Part shown: piece after piece, positions 51,601 through 59,648 of the stretch
Layout: each line of letters opens with the position of its first letter
Numbering within the stretch: the stretch's first letter is position 1
DNA from: Mobilicoccus caccae
GTDB taxonomy: Bacteria > Actinomycetota > Actinomycetes > Actinomycetales > Dermatophilaceae
Direction of reading: 5' to 3'
Assembly: GCF_030161635.1 (NCBI RefSeq)
Contig: NZ_BSUO01000001.1
Location: 2,895,199-2,959,198 of the forward strand
DNA length: 64,000 nt
Notes under the pieces: model-generated
Databases searched by the model: none
What the model saw: the letters and a program-made list of their open reading frames with translations, nothing else
What the model was told of the DNA's origin: nothing
Translations under genes and position numbers: made by a program

Positions 51601-52101
51601 GGTCTGGAGAACGGCGGGTGGGCGACGATCGTGTCGCCGCGCTCGGCGATCGAGGCCCGCGTGCTCGTGACAGAGCGCCTGCGCCCCCTGCGGATCGGTG
51701 AGCAGACCATCCACCAGATCGGTCTGCCCTACCACTGGGGTGTCGGCGGTGACGGCGCGGTCGTCTCCGGTGACGGCGCCAACGACCTGCTGGGTGTCAC
51801 GCTCGACCCGAACGTGGCGATCCAGGAGAGCAAGGTCGCCAGCTGCGACATCCGGCCGGGGCGTCGCCCCACCGGGGAGGCCCTGCTGCGCCTGGTGGAG
51901 GAGTACCGGTCGTTGTCGGGCATCACCACGCAGACGGGCAACATCAGGCGCCATGTCGACGCGGAGCCGCGCGACTCCTACACCGACGACGCCTTGATCG
52001 CGCAGCGCGAGGCCGAGGAACAGCCGAGCCCTGAGGACGACTCGGCCGCCTCCGCCTCGGACGTCCCGGACGTCCCGGACGTCCCGGACGAGAAGGACTG
52101 A
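48673..52101 (+). CDS. fdhA: Formate dehydrogenase catalytic subunit, selenocysteine-containing
   Basis: Predicted 1142-residue molybdenum/tungsten bis-pterin oxidoreductase oxidising formate to CO2. A [4Fe-4S] site is formed by Cys51, Cys54, Cys58 and Cys86 (CPYCAVGCGQ...RGRLCPKG). An in-frame TGA at 49240-49242 is codon 190, at the family's active-site selenocysteine (QARI-U-HSATVPSLGASFGRGG, with the conserved His right after). The frame continues without other stops to 52101, ending in a short DVP repeat. A SECIS-like hairpin follows the TGA. GAGGTGAG precedes the ATG. There is no twin-arginine signal, unlike E. coli FdnG/FdoG, so the active site probably faces the cytoplasm. Gene finders will split it into two ORFs (stop at 49242). 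The next gene starts 5 bases after its stop. Confidence 0.93.
49240..49269 (+). promoter_or_regulatory. Selenocysteine codon and SECIS hairpin
   Basis: TGA at 49240-49242, then 14 bases, then CCCC (49257-49260), loop AGTCT, and GGGG (49266-49269). The loop starts 18 bases after the TGA and contains G-U, as the E. coli fdhF element (loop AGGUCU) requires for SelB binding. Upper stem is short but all G-C. Confidence 0.8.
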
Positions 52102-52105
52102 GTCG

Positions 52106-53230
52106 ATGGGTTTCTGGCGCAACCAACTCTCGGGACCGACCGACCCGGCGCGCGACGCCGGGTGGGAGGATCCGCCGCCGCGCAAGGGCTTCTTCACCGA
52201 CACCTCGATCTGCATCGGGTGCAAGGCGTGCGAGGTGGCGTGCAAGGAGTGGAACGCCCTCCCCATGGACCGCTTGGGGATGACGGGCGACTCCTACGAC
52301 AACTCGATCTCCCTCGGCGCCAGCACGTGGAGACACGTGGCGTTCGTCGAGCAGACGACCGAGCGGGTCGAGAAGGCCCGGGAGTCGGGCCGCCGGTTGG
52401 TCGACCTGGGGATGCCGTCGATGCGCACCTCCGAGCCGGTCCCCGGCGTGCTGCCGAGGGCCACCGAACAGCTCGTCGGGTCCGCCGCGCGCACGGGACT
52501 CCCGCTCACCGGGCCCGGCACCGCCGCGTCGGTGGACATCGCCGATCTGTTCGCCGAGGCGCCCACCGACCTCGACGACACCGACGCCGCGCAACGGGCC
52601 GCGGAGGCCGCACTCGCCTCGGGCACCCTGCCCAACTTCCGCTGGCTCATCGCCTCGGACGTGTGCAAGCACTGCACCCACGCCGCCTGCCTCGACGTAT
52701 GCCCCACCGGCTCACTGTTCCGCAGCGAGTTCGGCACCGTCGTCGTGCAGGACGAGATCTGCAACGGCTGCGGATACTGCGTCGCCGCTTGCCCGTTCGG
52801 TGTCATCGAACGGCGTGAGCGCCCCGACGGCGAGACCGGCGTGGTCAAGAACGAGGGCATCGCCCAGAAGTGCACCCTGTGCTACGACCGCATCGGCGCC
52901 GACCAGTTGCCGGCGTGTGCGCAGGCATGTCCGACGACGTCGATCCAGTTCGGCGACCTCGAGGAGATGCGCCGCCGGGCCTCCGAACGGGCTCAGACGC
53001 TGCAGGCCAAGGGGTACACCGAGGCGCGCGTGTACGGCGCCGACGAGAACGACGGCGTCGGCGGCACCGGGTCGATCTTCCTGCTGCTCGACGAGCCGGA
53101 GGTGTACGGCCTTCCGCCGGACCCGATCGTGACGACGGCCGACCTGCCCGACATCTTCCGCAAGGCCGGATTCGCGGGGCTCACCATGCTCGCGGGCGCG
53201 GCCCTGAGTTTCATCGGACGGCGAGCATGA
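52106..53230 (+). CDS. fdhB: Formate dehydrogenase FeS subunit
   Basis: Predicted 374-residue electron-transfer subunit with four 4Fe-4S clusters. Cys motifs: CIGCKACEVACKEWN, CKHCTHAACLDVCPTG, CNGCGYCVAACPFG and CTLCYDRI...PACAQACPT. A long insertion of about 90 residues sits between the first and second motifs. A C-terminal hydrophobic segment (FAGLTMLAGAALSFIG) probably anchors it in the membrane. It takes electrons from the catalytic subunit. It overlaps the next gene by 4 bases. Confidence 0.95.
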   Translation: MGFWRNQLSGPTDPARDAGWEDPPPRKGFFTDTSICIGCKACEVACKEWNALPMDRLGMTGDSYDNSISLGASTWRHVAFVEQTTERVEKARESGRRLVDLGMPSMRTSEPVPGVLPRATEQLVGSAARTGLPLTGPGTAASVDIADLFAEAPTDLDDTDAAQRAAEAALASGTLPNFRWLIASDVCKHCTHAACLDVCPTGSLFRSEFGTVVVQDEICNGCGYCVAACPFGVIERRERPDGETGVVKNEGIAQKCTLCYDRIGADQLPACAQACPTTSIQFGDLEEMRRRASERAQTLQAKGYTEARVYGADENDGVGGTGSIFLLLDEPEVYGLPPDPIVTTADLPDIFRKAGFAGLTMLAGAALSFIGRRA

Positions 53231-54633
53231 GCACCCCTTTCGGTCCCCACTCCGAACCCGGCTTCGATCACCCCGGCCCCTCGACGTCCACCGGCGTCGG
53301 GCAGGACGAACCCCCGCCCTCCCCCGGGGTCATCGCCCCCGAGTTGGGCACCGTCGGCGCCGAGCCCACGCCGCCGCGCACGTTCGCGCAGACACGCTCG
53401 CGGGTCGACGACGCGACGCCTGCCGTCAAGCGCTCCCTGATCCAGGCCCGCGACACCGCCCGCACCGCCGTGGCCGGGCTCGGCAGCACCGTGCCCCACC
53501 TCGTGCGCTCGGTCACCGGCGGAACTGCGCCCTCGGACGCCGAGGCGCGACGCACCCGACCCGCCGAGGAACCGCAGGCGCGCGGTGGCGGTGGCCGTCG
53601 CAAGCGGCAACGCGAAGAGATCATGGTGCCGCCGGCGGAGTTCAGCTCCTACTACGGCCGCAACATCGTCAAGCCGGCGCCGTGGAAGCACGAGATCCCC
53701 GCCTACCTCTACATGGGCGGCCTGGCCGCGGGCTCGGCGTTGGTGGCGGCCGGCGGTGAGTTCACCGGCCGGCACGAGCTGCAGCGCAACAGTCGCCTCA
53801 TCGCGCTCGCCGCGCTGGTCGGCAGCACGGGCGCGCTCATCGCCGATCTCGGCAAGCCCAGCCGGTTCCTCAACATGATGCGCACGGTCAAGCTGACCTC
53901 CCCCATGTCGGTGGGCTCGTGGATCCTCGCCGGATTCGGTGCCTTCACCGGTACTGCGGCCGTGTCCGAGGTGATGCGCTTCGTCGTCCCCAAGGACGTT
54001 CCCGGCCAACAGTTCTGGCCGATCGGTGACCGCCTCGCGAGCCTCGGGGCGGGAGCGTTCTCGGCCCCGTTGGCCGCGTACACGGCCGTGCTCCTGTCCG
54101 ACACGGCCACTCCGACGTGGCACGCCTCGTACAAGCAGCTCCCGTTCGTCTTCGTCGGCTCCGCGCTGGCCGCGGCCGGCGGCGCCGCGATGACCTGCAC
54201 GGATCCGGTCGAGTGCGGCCCGGCACGGCGCCTCGCCGTCGGTGGGTCCGTCCTCGAACTCGCCGCGTTCCAGATCATGCAGCGCGAACTCGGGATGCTG
54301 GCCGAACCGCTCCACGAGGGCAAGGCCGGCCGGTACCTCACCACCGCCAAGGCCCTGACGATCGGCGGCGCCACCCTCGCCGCCCTGTCCGGGCATCGGC
54401 GCAGCACGGCGATCCTCGCCGGGCTCGCCCTCAACGTCGGGTCGGCCCTCACCCGCTTCGGCGTGTTCGAAGCGGGGATGACCTCGGCCCGCGACCCCAA
54501 GTACACGGTCGTCCCCCAGCGCGAACGGCTGGAGAAGCGACTCGAACAGCGGCGCCTGGGTGAGCCACCCGAACGCAGCGAACAGGACCAGCGCGTCGCC
54601 CACCACAGCGGCATGGCCGTCAACCCCTTCTGA
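53227..54633 (+). CDS. NrfD-type membrane subunit of formate dehydrogenase
   Basis: Predicted 468-residue PsrC/NrfD-family quinone-interacting membrane protein. The first 140 residues are a Pro/Arg-rich, mostly polar extension. The NrfD core begins IPAYLYMGGLAAGSALVAAG and continues with LIADLGKPSRFLNMMR and PLAAYTAVLLSDTATPTWH, with about eight helices. It should pass electrons to the quinone pool in place of a cytochrome b subunit. It starts at ATG 53227, coupled to fdhB. Confidence 0.9.
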   Translation: MSTPFGPHSEPGFDHPGPSTSTGVGQDEPPPSPGVIAPELGTVGAEPTPPRTFAQTRSRVDDATPAVKRSLIQARDTARTAVAGLGSTVPHLVRSVTGGTAPSDAEARRTRPAEEPQARGGGGRRKRQREEIMVPPAEFSSYYGRNIVKPAPWKHEIPAYLYMGGLAAGSALVAAGGEFTGRHELQRNSRLIALAALVGSTGALIADLGKPSRFLNMMRTVKLTSPMSVGSWILAGFGAFTGTAAVSEVMRFVVPKDVPGQQFWPIGDRLASLGAGAFSAPLAAYTAVLLSDTATPTWHASYKQLPFVFVGSALAAAGGAAMTCTDPVECGPARRLAVGGSVLELAAFQIMQRELGMLAEPLHEGKAGRYLTTAKALTIGGATLAALSGHRRSTAILAGLALNVGSALTRFGVFEAGMTSARDPKYTVVPQRERLEKRLEQRRLGEPPERSEQDQRVAHHSGMAVNPF

Positions 54634-54693
54634 GCCCACCCCCTCACCTCCGCGGAACGCCTCGTCGCCTCCGCCCGACTCATCGGAGGCACC

Positions 54694-55962
54694 ATGTCGA
54701 GTGTTCCCACCTCCTCCTCGACCGCCGAGCCGGCGAAGACCCGCAACCGGTGGGTGATCCTCGCCGGTGGCGTCCTCGTGCAACTCGCGATCGGCGCGGT
54801 GTACGCGTGGAGCGTGTTCAGCCGGGCGTTCCAGAGCGATCAGTCGGCTCTGCAACTGACCAAGGTGCAGGCGGCCATCCCGTTCGAGGTGGCCATCGGC
54901 ATGATCTTCGTCGGCACGTTCATCGGTGGCCGCATCCAGGACCGGCGCGGTCCACGCACGGTCGCGCTCACCGGTGTCGTCATCTACTCCATCGGGATCA
55001 TCCTCAGCTCGTTCGCCCGTGACGCGGGCGATTTGTGGATCCTCATCCTGGGCTACGGCGTGCTGTCCGGCTTCGGCCTCGGCCTGGCCTACATCGTGCC
55101 TATCGCGATGCTGCAGAAGTGGTTCCCCGACAAGGCGGGCCTCATCACCGGTATCGCGGTCGGTGGTTTCGGCTTCGGCGCCGTCATCACCGCACCGGTG
55201 GCCGAGTGGCTGCTGGGCGGCAACCGTGCGGAGCCCGCGGCGGCCTTCCTGCCGCTGGGTATCGCCTACCTCGTCCTCGGTGTCCTCGGTGCGCTCACGT
55301 TCGCCAACCCGCCGGCGAAGAAGACGGACGCCACGGCGACCTCCGGCACGACGCAGCAGCACGCCGGGCGCGACTTCACGCAGGCCGAGGCTCTGCGCAC
55401 CCCGCAGTGGTTCCTCCTCACCGCCATCCTCGCGTTCTCGGTCACGGCCGGCATCTCGCTGATCTCGGTCGCGAGCGCCACCGCCGTCGACGTCGCGGGA
55501 TTCTCCGGAGCCGCCGCCGCGGCCCTCGTCGGATTCCTCGGTCTGTTCAACGGCGCGGGACGCATCTTCTGGGCGTGGCTGAGCGACAAGATCGGCAAGA
55601 TGCCCGCGTTCGTCGGCATCCTCGCCATCCAGGGTCTGGCGCTCATCGCCATCCCGCACGCGACGGCGGCGTGGGCGTTCGTCATCCTCGCCGCGCTCAT
55701 CTACACCTGCTACGGCGGCGGATTCGGCGCGATGCCCTCGACCGCGGGACAGTTCTTCGGCGTCAAGAACGCCGGCGGTATCTACGGCCTCATGCTCATC
55801 GCGTGGAGCATCGGTGGCGTCGCCGGCCCGCTCATCACCACGGCACTCATCGGCGCGGAGCAGAACTACACCCTGGCCTTCACGGTGATCGGCGCCATCG
55901 CCGTCGTCGCGGCGGTCCTCCCGCTCATCACGAAGAAGCCGGCCCGCCCCACCACGTCCTGA
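54694..55962 (+). CDS. OFA-family MFS transporter (oxalate/formate antiporter-like)
   Basis: Predicted 422-residue major facilitator with 12 helices. The pattern AGGVLVQLAIGAVYAWSVF, KVQAAIPFEVAIGMIFVGTFIGGRIQDRRGPR and GYGVLSGFGLGLAYIVPIAMLQKWFPDKAGLITGIAVGGFGFGA is that of the OxlT/YhjX group. Sitting 60 bases after the membrane subunit of formate dehydrogenase, it probably moves formate or a related acid, which is inference from context. The operon ends at the perfect palindrome at 55985-56016. Confidence 0.88.
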   Translation: MSSVPTSSSTAEPAKTRNRWVILAGGVLVQLAIGAVYAWSVFSRAFQSDQSALQLTKVQAAIPFEVAIGMIFVGTFIGGRIQDRRGPRTVALTGVVIYSIGIILSSFARDAGDLWILILGYGVLSGFGLGLAYIVPIAMLQKWFPDKAGLITGIAVGGFGFGAVITAPVAEWLLGGNRAEPAAAFLPLGIAYLVLGVLGALTFANPPAKKTDATATSGTTQQHAGRDFTQAEALRTPQWFLLTAILAFSVTAGISLISVASATAVDVAGFSGAAAAALVGFLGLFNGAGRIFWAWLSDKIGKMPAFVGILAIQGLALIAIPHATAAWAFVILAALIYTCYGGGFGAMPSTAGQFFGVKNAGGIYGLMLIAWSIGGVAGPLITTALIGAEQNYTLAFTVIGAIAVVAAVLPLITKKPARPTTS

Positions 55963-55984
55963 CGCACGAGCCTCACCTCGAGAA

Positions 55985-56016
55985 CTCGAGCCGCCTCCGA
56001 TCGGAGGCGGCTCGAG
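55985..56016 (+). terminator. Terminator of the formate dehydrogenase operon
   Basis: A perfect 32-base palindrome (14-base stem arms around a CGAT centre, starting CTCGAGCCGCC) 22 bases past the MFS stop; followed by CTTGTGTG. Confidence 0.75.
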
Positions 56017-56161
56017 CTTGTGTGGGGGCTTCGCGCCGCGTGTGGGCGCGTCAGCGGGTTCCAGGCCGTCGCTCCTGGGTCGACGCGGACGGACAGGGTG
56101 TCCGGAATCCGAGAAATCAGCCCGACGTGATGGACGGCGACCCCTCGGACAAAGTTCTATT

Positions 56162-56182
56162 GCGTTATGTCTTTCATAACGC
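56162..56182. promoter_or_regulatory. AT-rich palindrome before the rhodanese-like gene
   Basis: GCGTTATG-TCTTT-CATAACGC has perfect 8-base arms and stands out by composition. It is 97 bases before the ATG of the rhodanese-like gene and is a probable regulator site. I cannot name the regulator. The rest of the 317-base gap holds only the upstream terminator. Confidence 0.45.
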
Positions 56183-56279
56183 GACGTGAGGTGTCGATGG
56201 GTGGCCGAATGTGTCGGCCCCTGTGCTGTCGTCTCTGACCGCTCCCGTCCGCCTCCGCTCGATCCGAAAGACATCCGCC

Positions 56280-56711
56280 ATGACTGCGACTGCCCCCGAC
56301 ACGACCGCGCCCGCCGTCGATCACGCCACCGTGACCGCCCTGCTGACCTCCCTGTTCGCCGGAACCACCCTGAAGGGCGCGGGCACGACCAGTGCGCGGG
56401 CCGCCTATCAGGACGCGCTCTACGGCCGGGCCGTCATCGTCGATCTGCGACCGACGCCCGCTCGTCTCGCCGACGGTGATCTCGGGGTCGACACCGTGCT
56501 GCTCGACCCCGCGCACCCAGCAAAAGGTCTGTCCCAGGTCCGGCGGATGGCCGAGGACTCGGCGGTCGTGCTCGTCTCGACCGACGGTGTGCTCGCCCGG
56601 CGCATCGCCGACCACCTGCACAGCGCGGGACTCCCCTGGGTCGACGCGGTCGACGGCGGATTCGCCGCCTGGCGCGCCGCAGGTCTTCCGATCACCGCCC
56701 AGGCGGCGTGA
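56280..56711 (+). CDS. Rhodanese-like protein lacking the active-site Cys
   Basis: Predicted 143-residue rhodanese-fold protein. It keeps the late rhodanese strand WVDAVDGGFAAWRAAGLPI and the early AVIVDLRPTPARL. At the active-site loop, where Cys is normally found, it reads VVLVSTDGVLA, so Ser replaces Cys and sulfur (or selenium) transfer by the usual thiol route is unlikely. It lies between the formate dehydrogenase operon and selD. A GTG at 56211 would add 23 residues. Confidence 0.75.
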   Translation: MTATAPDTTAPAVDHATVTALLTSLFAGTTLKGAGTTSARAAYQDALYGRAVIVDLRPTPARLADGDLGVDTVLLDPAHPAKGLSQVRRMAEDSAVVLVSTDGVLARRIADHLHSAGLPWVDAVDGGFAAWRAAGLPITAQAA

Positions 56712-56779
56712 ACCTGCCGAGCCGAACCAGCTCGTAGCCGCCGGCGCCGTCGCGCAGGTCGGCTGCGCAACCTCGCAGG

Positions 56780-57789
56780 TCAGCGCACGACCAGCGTGGC
56801 ACCGTCCCGGGGCCGGATCGTCTCGCCGATGACGGGCGCACCGGGAATCTCGCCGACGACGAGCAGCCCGCCGGAGGTCTGCGCGTCGGCGAGCAGGACG
56901 AGTTCGTCCTCACCGACCGCCTGGTTCTCGACGGACAGGTGCGGGCGCACCCAGTCGAGGTTGCGGCGGCTGCCGCCGGGGACGAATCCGTCGCGCAACG
57001 CCTCCCGCGCGGCGTCGATGACGGGGACCGCGCGGTGGTCGATCATCGCGCTCACCCCCGAGGCCCGAGCCATCTTGTGCAGGTGCCCGAGCAGACCGAA
57101 CCCGGTGACGTCGGTCGCCGCCCGCGCGCCCGCCGCGAGCGCGTCGCGGCTCGCCTGGGCGTTGAGCCGGGTCATGGAGTGAACGGCCTCCTCGAACCGC
57201 TCGCCGGTGGCCTTGTGGCGGTTGTTGAGCAGTCCGACGCCGATGGGTTTGGTGAGGCTGATCGGCAGGCCGGGTTCGGCGGCGTCGTTGCGCAGCAGGT
57301 GGTCCGGGTCGGCGATGCCCGTGACCGCCATGCCGTAGATGGGCTCCGGTGCGGTGATGGAGTGGCCGCCCGCCACCGGACACCCCGCCTCACGGCCGAC
57401 GTCGAGACCGCCGCGCAGCACCTCGGTTAGCACCTCGTTGGGGAGCAGATCGGTCGGCCAGCCGACGAGGTTGATGGCGAGCACCGGGGTCCCGCCCATG
57501 GCGTAGACGTCGGAGAGCGCGTTGGCCGCGGCGATCCGCCCCCAGTCGTAGGGCGAGTCGATCATCGGGGTGAAGAAGTCGGCCGTCGAGATCACGGCGG
57601 TCGACCCCCACCCGGGCCGACCTCGACCCGCACGGCGCACGCGTCGTCACCGGCGTCCAGACCGACGAGCAGGTCCGGGTGACTCTGACCGATGAGCCCC
57701 GCCACCACCTCCTCGAGCTGGCCCGCGGGCAGCTTGCAGGCGCAACCGCCACCGGCGGCGAACTGGGTGAGGCGCAGTGCGTCGGACAT
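56780..57789 (-). CDS. selD: Selenide, water dikinase (one frameshift in the sequence)
   Basis: About 336 residues after repair. SelD makes selenophosphate from selenide and ATP for selenocysteine tRNA. The N-terminal part (MSDALRLTQFAAGGGCACKL) has Cys16 and Lys19, matching catalytic Cys17 and Lys20 of E. coli. The main part begins STAVISTADFFTPMID and includes ALSDVYAMGGTP, AGGHSITAPEPIYG, DVTGFGLLGHL and DAQTSGGLLV. The two parts are in different frames; one more base in the five-base run 57605-57609 joins them. The run followed by GGT could also allow a -1 ribosomal slip, but an error is simpler. Convergent with the rhodanese-like gene. Confidence 0.88.
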
Positions 57790-57963
57790 GGGGTTCCCTT
57801 CCGGATCGCCCCCTCGTGAGCGGATCCGTCACCGACCCTACGTGTTGCCGGGAGCGGTAGAGGATCTGCGCCGCCGCCCTCCGAACGCACGCGCCAAACC
57901 CCACCGTGGCCTGGAGCCGGGGAACGCCTGCGACTTCTGCACTAGTTCTGCATTGATGGGATC

Positions 57964-58419
57964 ATGCGCACCGCCACGTTCAGCGACTTCATCCGCCGCC
58001 CCACCCAGGTGCTGGCCGATGCCGCCGGTGAGGACATCCGCCTGACCCGGCGCGGCGAGGAGGATCTCGTGGTCTCCAACGCGACCCGGCACGATGGCCA
58101 GATCGGCGTGCTCGATCAGCTCTCTCGGCTGATCGCCGCGAGCCTGGACGAACGGACTGCAGACCGAATTTCCGACAGCATGTCCGACGTGCTGCCCTGG
58201 ATCGATTTCCTCCCGGATGAGCACCGGCGCAGTTTCGTCGGGGAGTACCTCCGGACGGCCCGTGCGTGCGCCTCGATCGGCGATTTCCGCAAGCTCTCCA
58301 TCGAGATCGAAGCCTGGAAGGAGAGTGCGACTGCCTATGCGGCCGGGATCGACCCCGCCGGTGCTGATCTGAATCTCCTGGACGAGCCGGTCGCAGTACA
58401 GCGCCCCGTCCTCACGTGA
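57964..58419 (+). CDS. Phd-like antitoxin
   Basis: Predicted 151-residue protein. The N-terminal MRTATFSDFIRRPTQVLADAAGEDIRLTRRGEEDLVV fits the Phd/YefM DNA-binding antitoxin fold (residues 1-40). The middle and C-terminal helices would hold the toxin. Its stop overlaps the GTG of the downstream toxin. The role is inferred from fold and pairing. Confidence 0.7.
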   Translation: MRTATFSDFIRRPTQVLADAAGEDIRLTRRGEEDLVVSNATRHDGQIGVLDQLSRLIAASLDERTADRISDSMSDVLPWIDFLPDEHRRSFVGEYLRTARACASIGDFRKLSIEIEAWKESATAYAAGIDPAGADLNLLDEPVAVQRPVLT

Positions 58420-58793
58420 GCAAGAAGCAGGCTCCGTCCCGCGACCGGTGAACGAATCGAGTACCGCGTCGAGTTTCACAGCAACGCTGCTGCCAAGGGT
58501 TGGACCGATCTGCTGTCCACCACACGTAGCGCCACCACCGATGCCTGGGACCGGCTGACGGCAGCCCCCTTGGATGAGACGCAACGCCAGTACAAGCTCA
58601 AGGCCGACTATGCCCGGGTCTCTTGGCAGGGCGTGACCTACGGCCGACGGCAGTACAAGGTGTCTGACGGAGGCCGGATCTGGTACTTCGTGGTCACGCC
58701 CGACCCGCAGGGAAAGTGCGCGGGGTCGTCCGGTTGGAGCGGTGTTCGACAGGGCATCCCAAGGAGACCGACGCATCAGCGTCGGCAGGCTGA
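58416..58793 (+). CDS. Type II toxin, frame disrupted twice
   Basis: A 126-codon region. A GTG at 58416 (GTGA overlap with the antitoxin) starts VSKKQAPSRDR. The central part in the next frame is EYRVEFHSNAAAKGWTDLL...QYKLKADYARVSWQGV...GRIWYFVVTPDPQGK. Adding one base to the AAA at 58713-58715 gives a tail VVRLERCSTGHPKETD and the stop at 58791-58793. The first shift lies between 58416 and 58460 and is the opposite direction, so start and stop are in the same frame. The pattern fits a family of actinobacterial toxins encoded after Phd-like antitoxins. It may be an inactivated toxin or two sequencing faults. Confidence 0.55.
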
Positions 58794-58933
58794 CCGGGGC
58801 CGCGCAGCTCTCGGCTGACCGGCGGGGCATGGCGCCCGCACCGATTCGAGGAGGACGCAGTCGCACGGCCCGACAGGGGCACTCACAGCCGCTGGTGGCG
58901 GTGGTCTGAGGTGATCGATCATCACGCCAGGAC

Positions 58934-59494
58934 TCACGAGGGCCGGTACCGCATGGCCACCACCCCCGACCGGAACTCGTGACGATCCACGAGGTCGAGC
59001 TGAATGCGTTCGCGCAGACCGGCGAACAACGTCGGCCCATGTCCGGCGAGGACCGGCTGCACGAGGAAGACGTACTCGTCGATCAGCCCCAGCTCCGCCA
59101 GTGCCAGAGGGAGCGTCACGCCGCCCACGTACAGGTACTCGCCCGGTTCCTGCTTGAGCCTCTGAACCGCTTGCCCCAGGTCGCCGCGCACCAGCTCGGC
59201 GTTCCAATCGACCCCGCTCAGCGTGCTCGACACCACGTACTTCTTCGCCGGATCGATGGACTCGGCGAACGGCAACTCCCGCTCACTCATCCATTCAGGC
59301 CACGTGCCCGTGGCGGGACGGCGCCATGCCGACTCCATCATCCCGTAGGTGACCCGGCCGAACAGCAGGGCGTCGGCCCGTTCCATCTCCTCGGCGGCCC
59401 AGTACCGCATCGACTCCTCGTCGGGAGGGAGGCCCGCCTCGTGGTGGCAGCAGCCGTCGAGGGTGACGTTGATCGAATATCGAAGTGCTCTCAT
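58934..59494 (-). CDS. RibD C-terminal domain/dihydrofolate-reductase-like protein
   Basis: Predicted 186-residue reductase of the RibD_C family (MRALRYSINVTLDG...DALLFGRVTYGMMESAW...YVVSSTLSGVDWNAELV...YLYVGGVTLPLALAELGLIDEYVFLVQPVLAGHGPTLF). These bind NADPH with a dihydrofolate-reductase fold; most members have no known substrate. The ATG at 59494 is preceded by AGGGAG. Divergent from the ABC transporter genes. Confidence 0.85.
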   Translation of the reverse strand: MRALRYSINVTLDGCCHHEAGLPPDEESMRYWAAEEMERADALLFGRVTYGMMESAWRRPATGTWPEWMSERELPFAESIDPAKKYVVSSTLSGVDWNAELVRGDLGQAVQRLKQEPGEYLYVGGVTLPLALAELGLIDEYVFLVQPVLAGHGPTLFAGLRERIQLDLVDRHEFRSGVVAMRYRPS

Positions 59495-59648
59495 GTCGTT
59501 GCATCTCCCTTGATGCGCGCAGTGTGCTCACGTGGATTCACGTCGGAGCGTCCTCGACGTAGGGCCGGCGCCCCCGCTCACGCCTCCACCGAGCCGCCGG
59601 CGGGGCTGAGCCGATCGGTGGACGCGCCAGGTCGCCCACGGGGGGACC

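Noticed and set aside
52993-56274. 1093-codon minus-strand ORF opposite the formate dehydrogenase and MFS genes
   Set aside because: Highly charged repetitive translation, antisense to four well-conserved genes; a by-product of GC-rich third positions.
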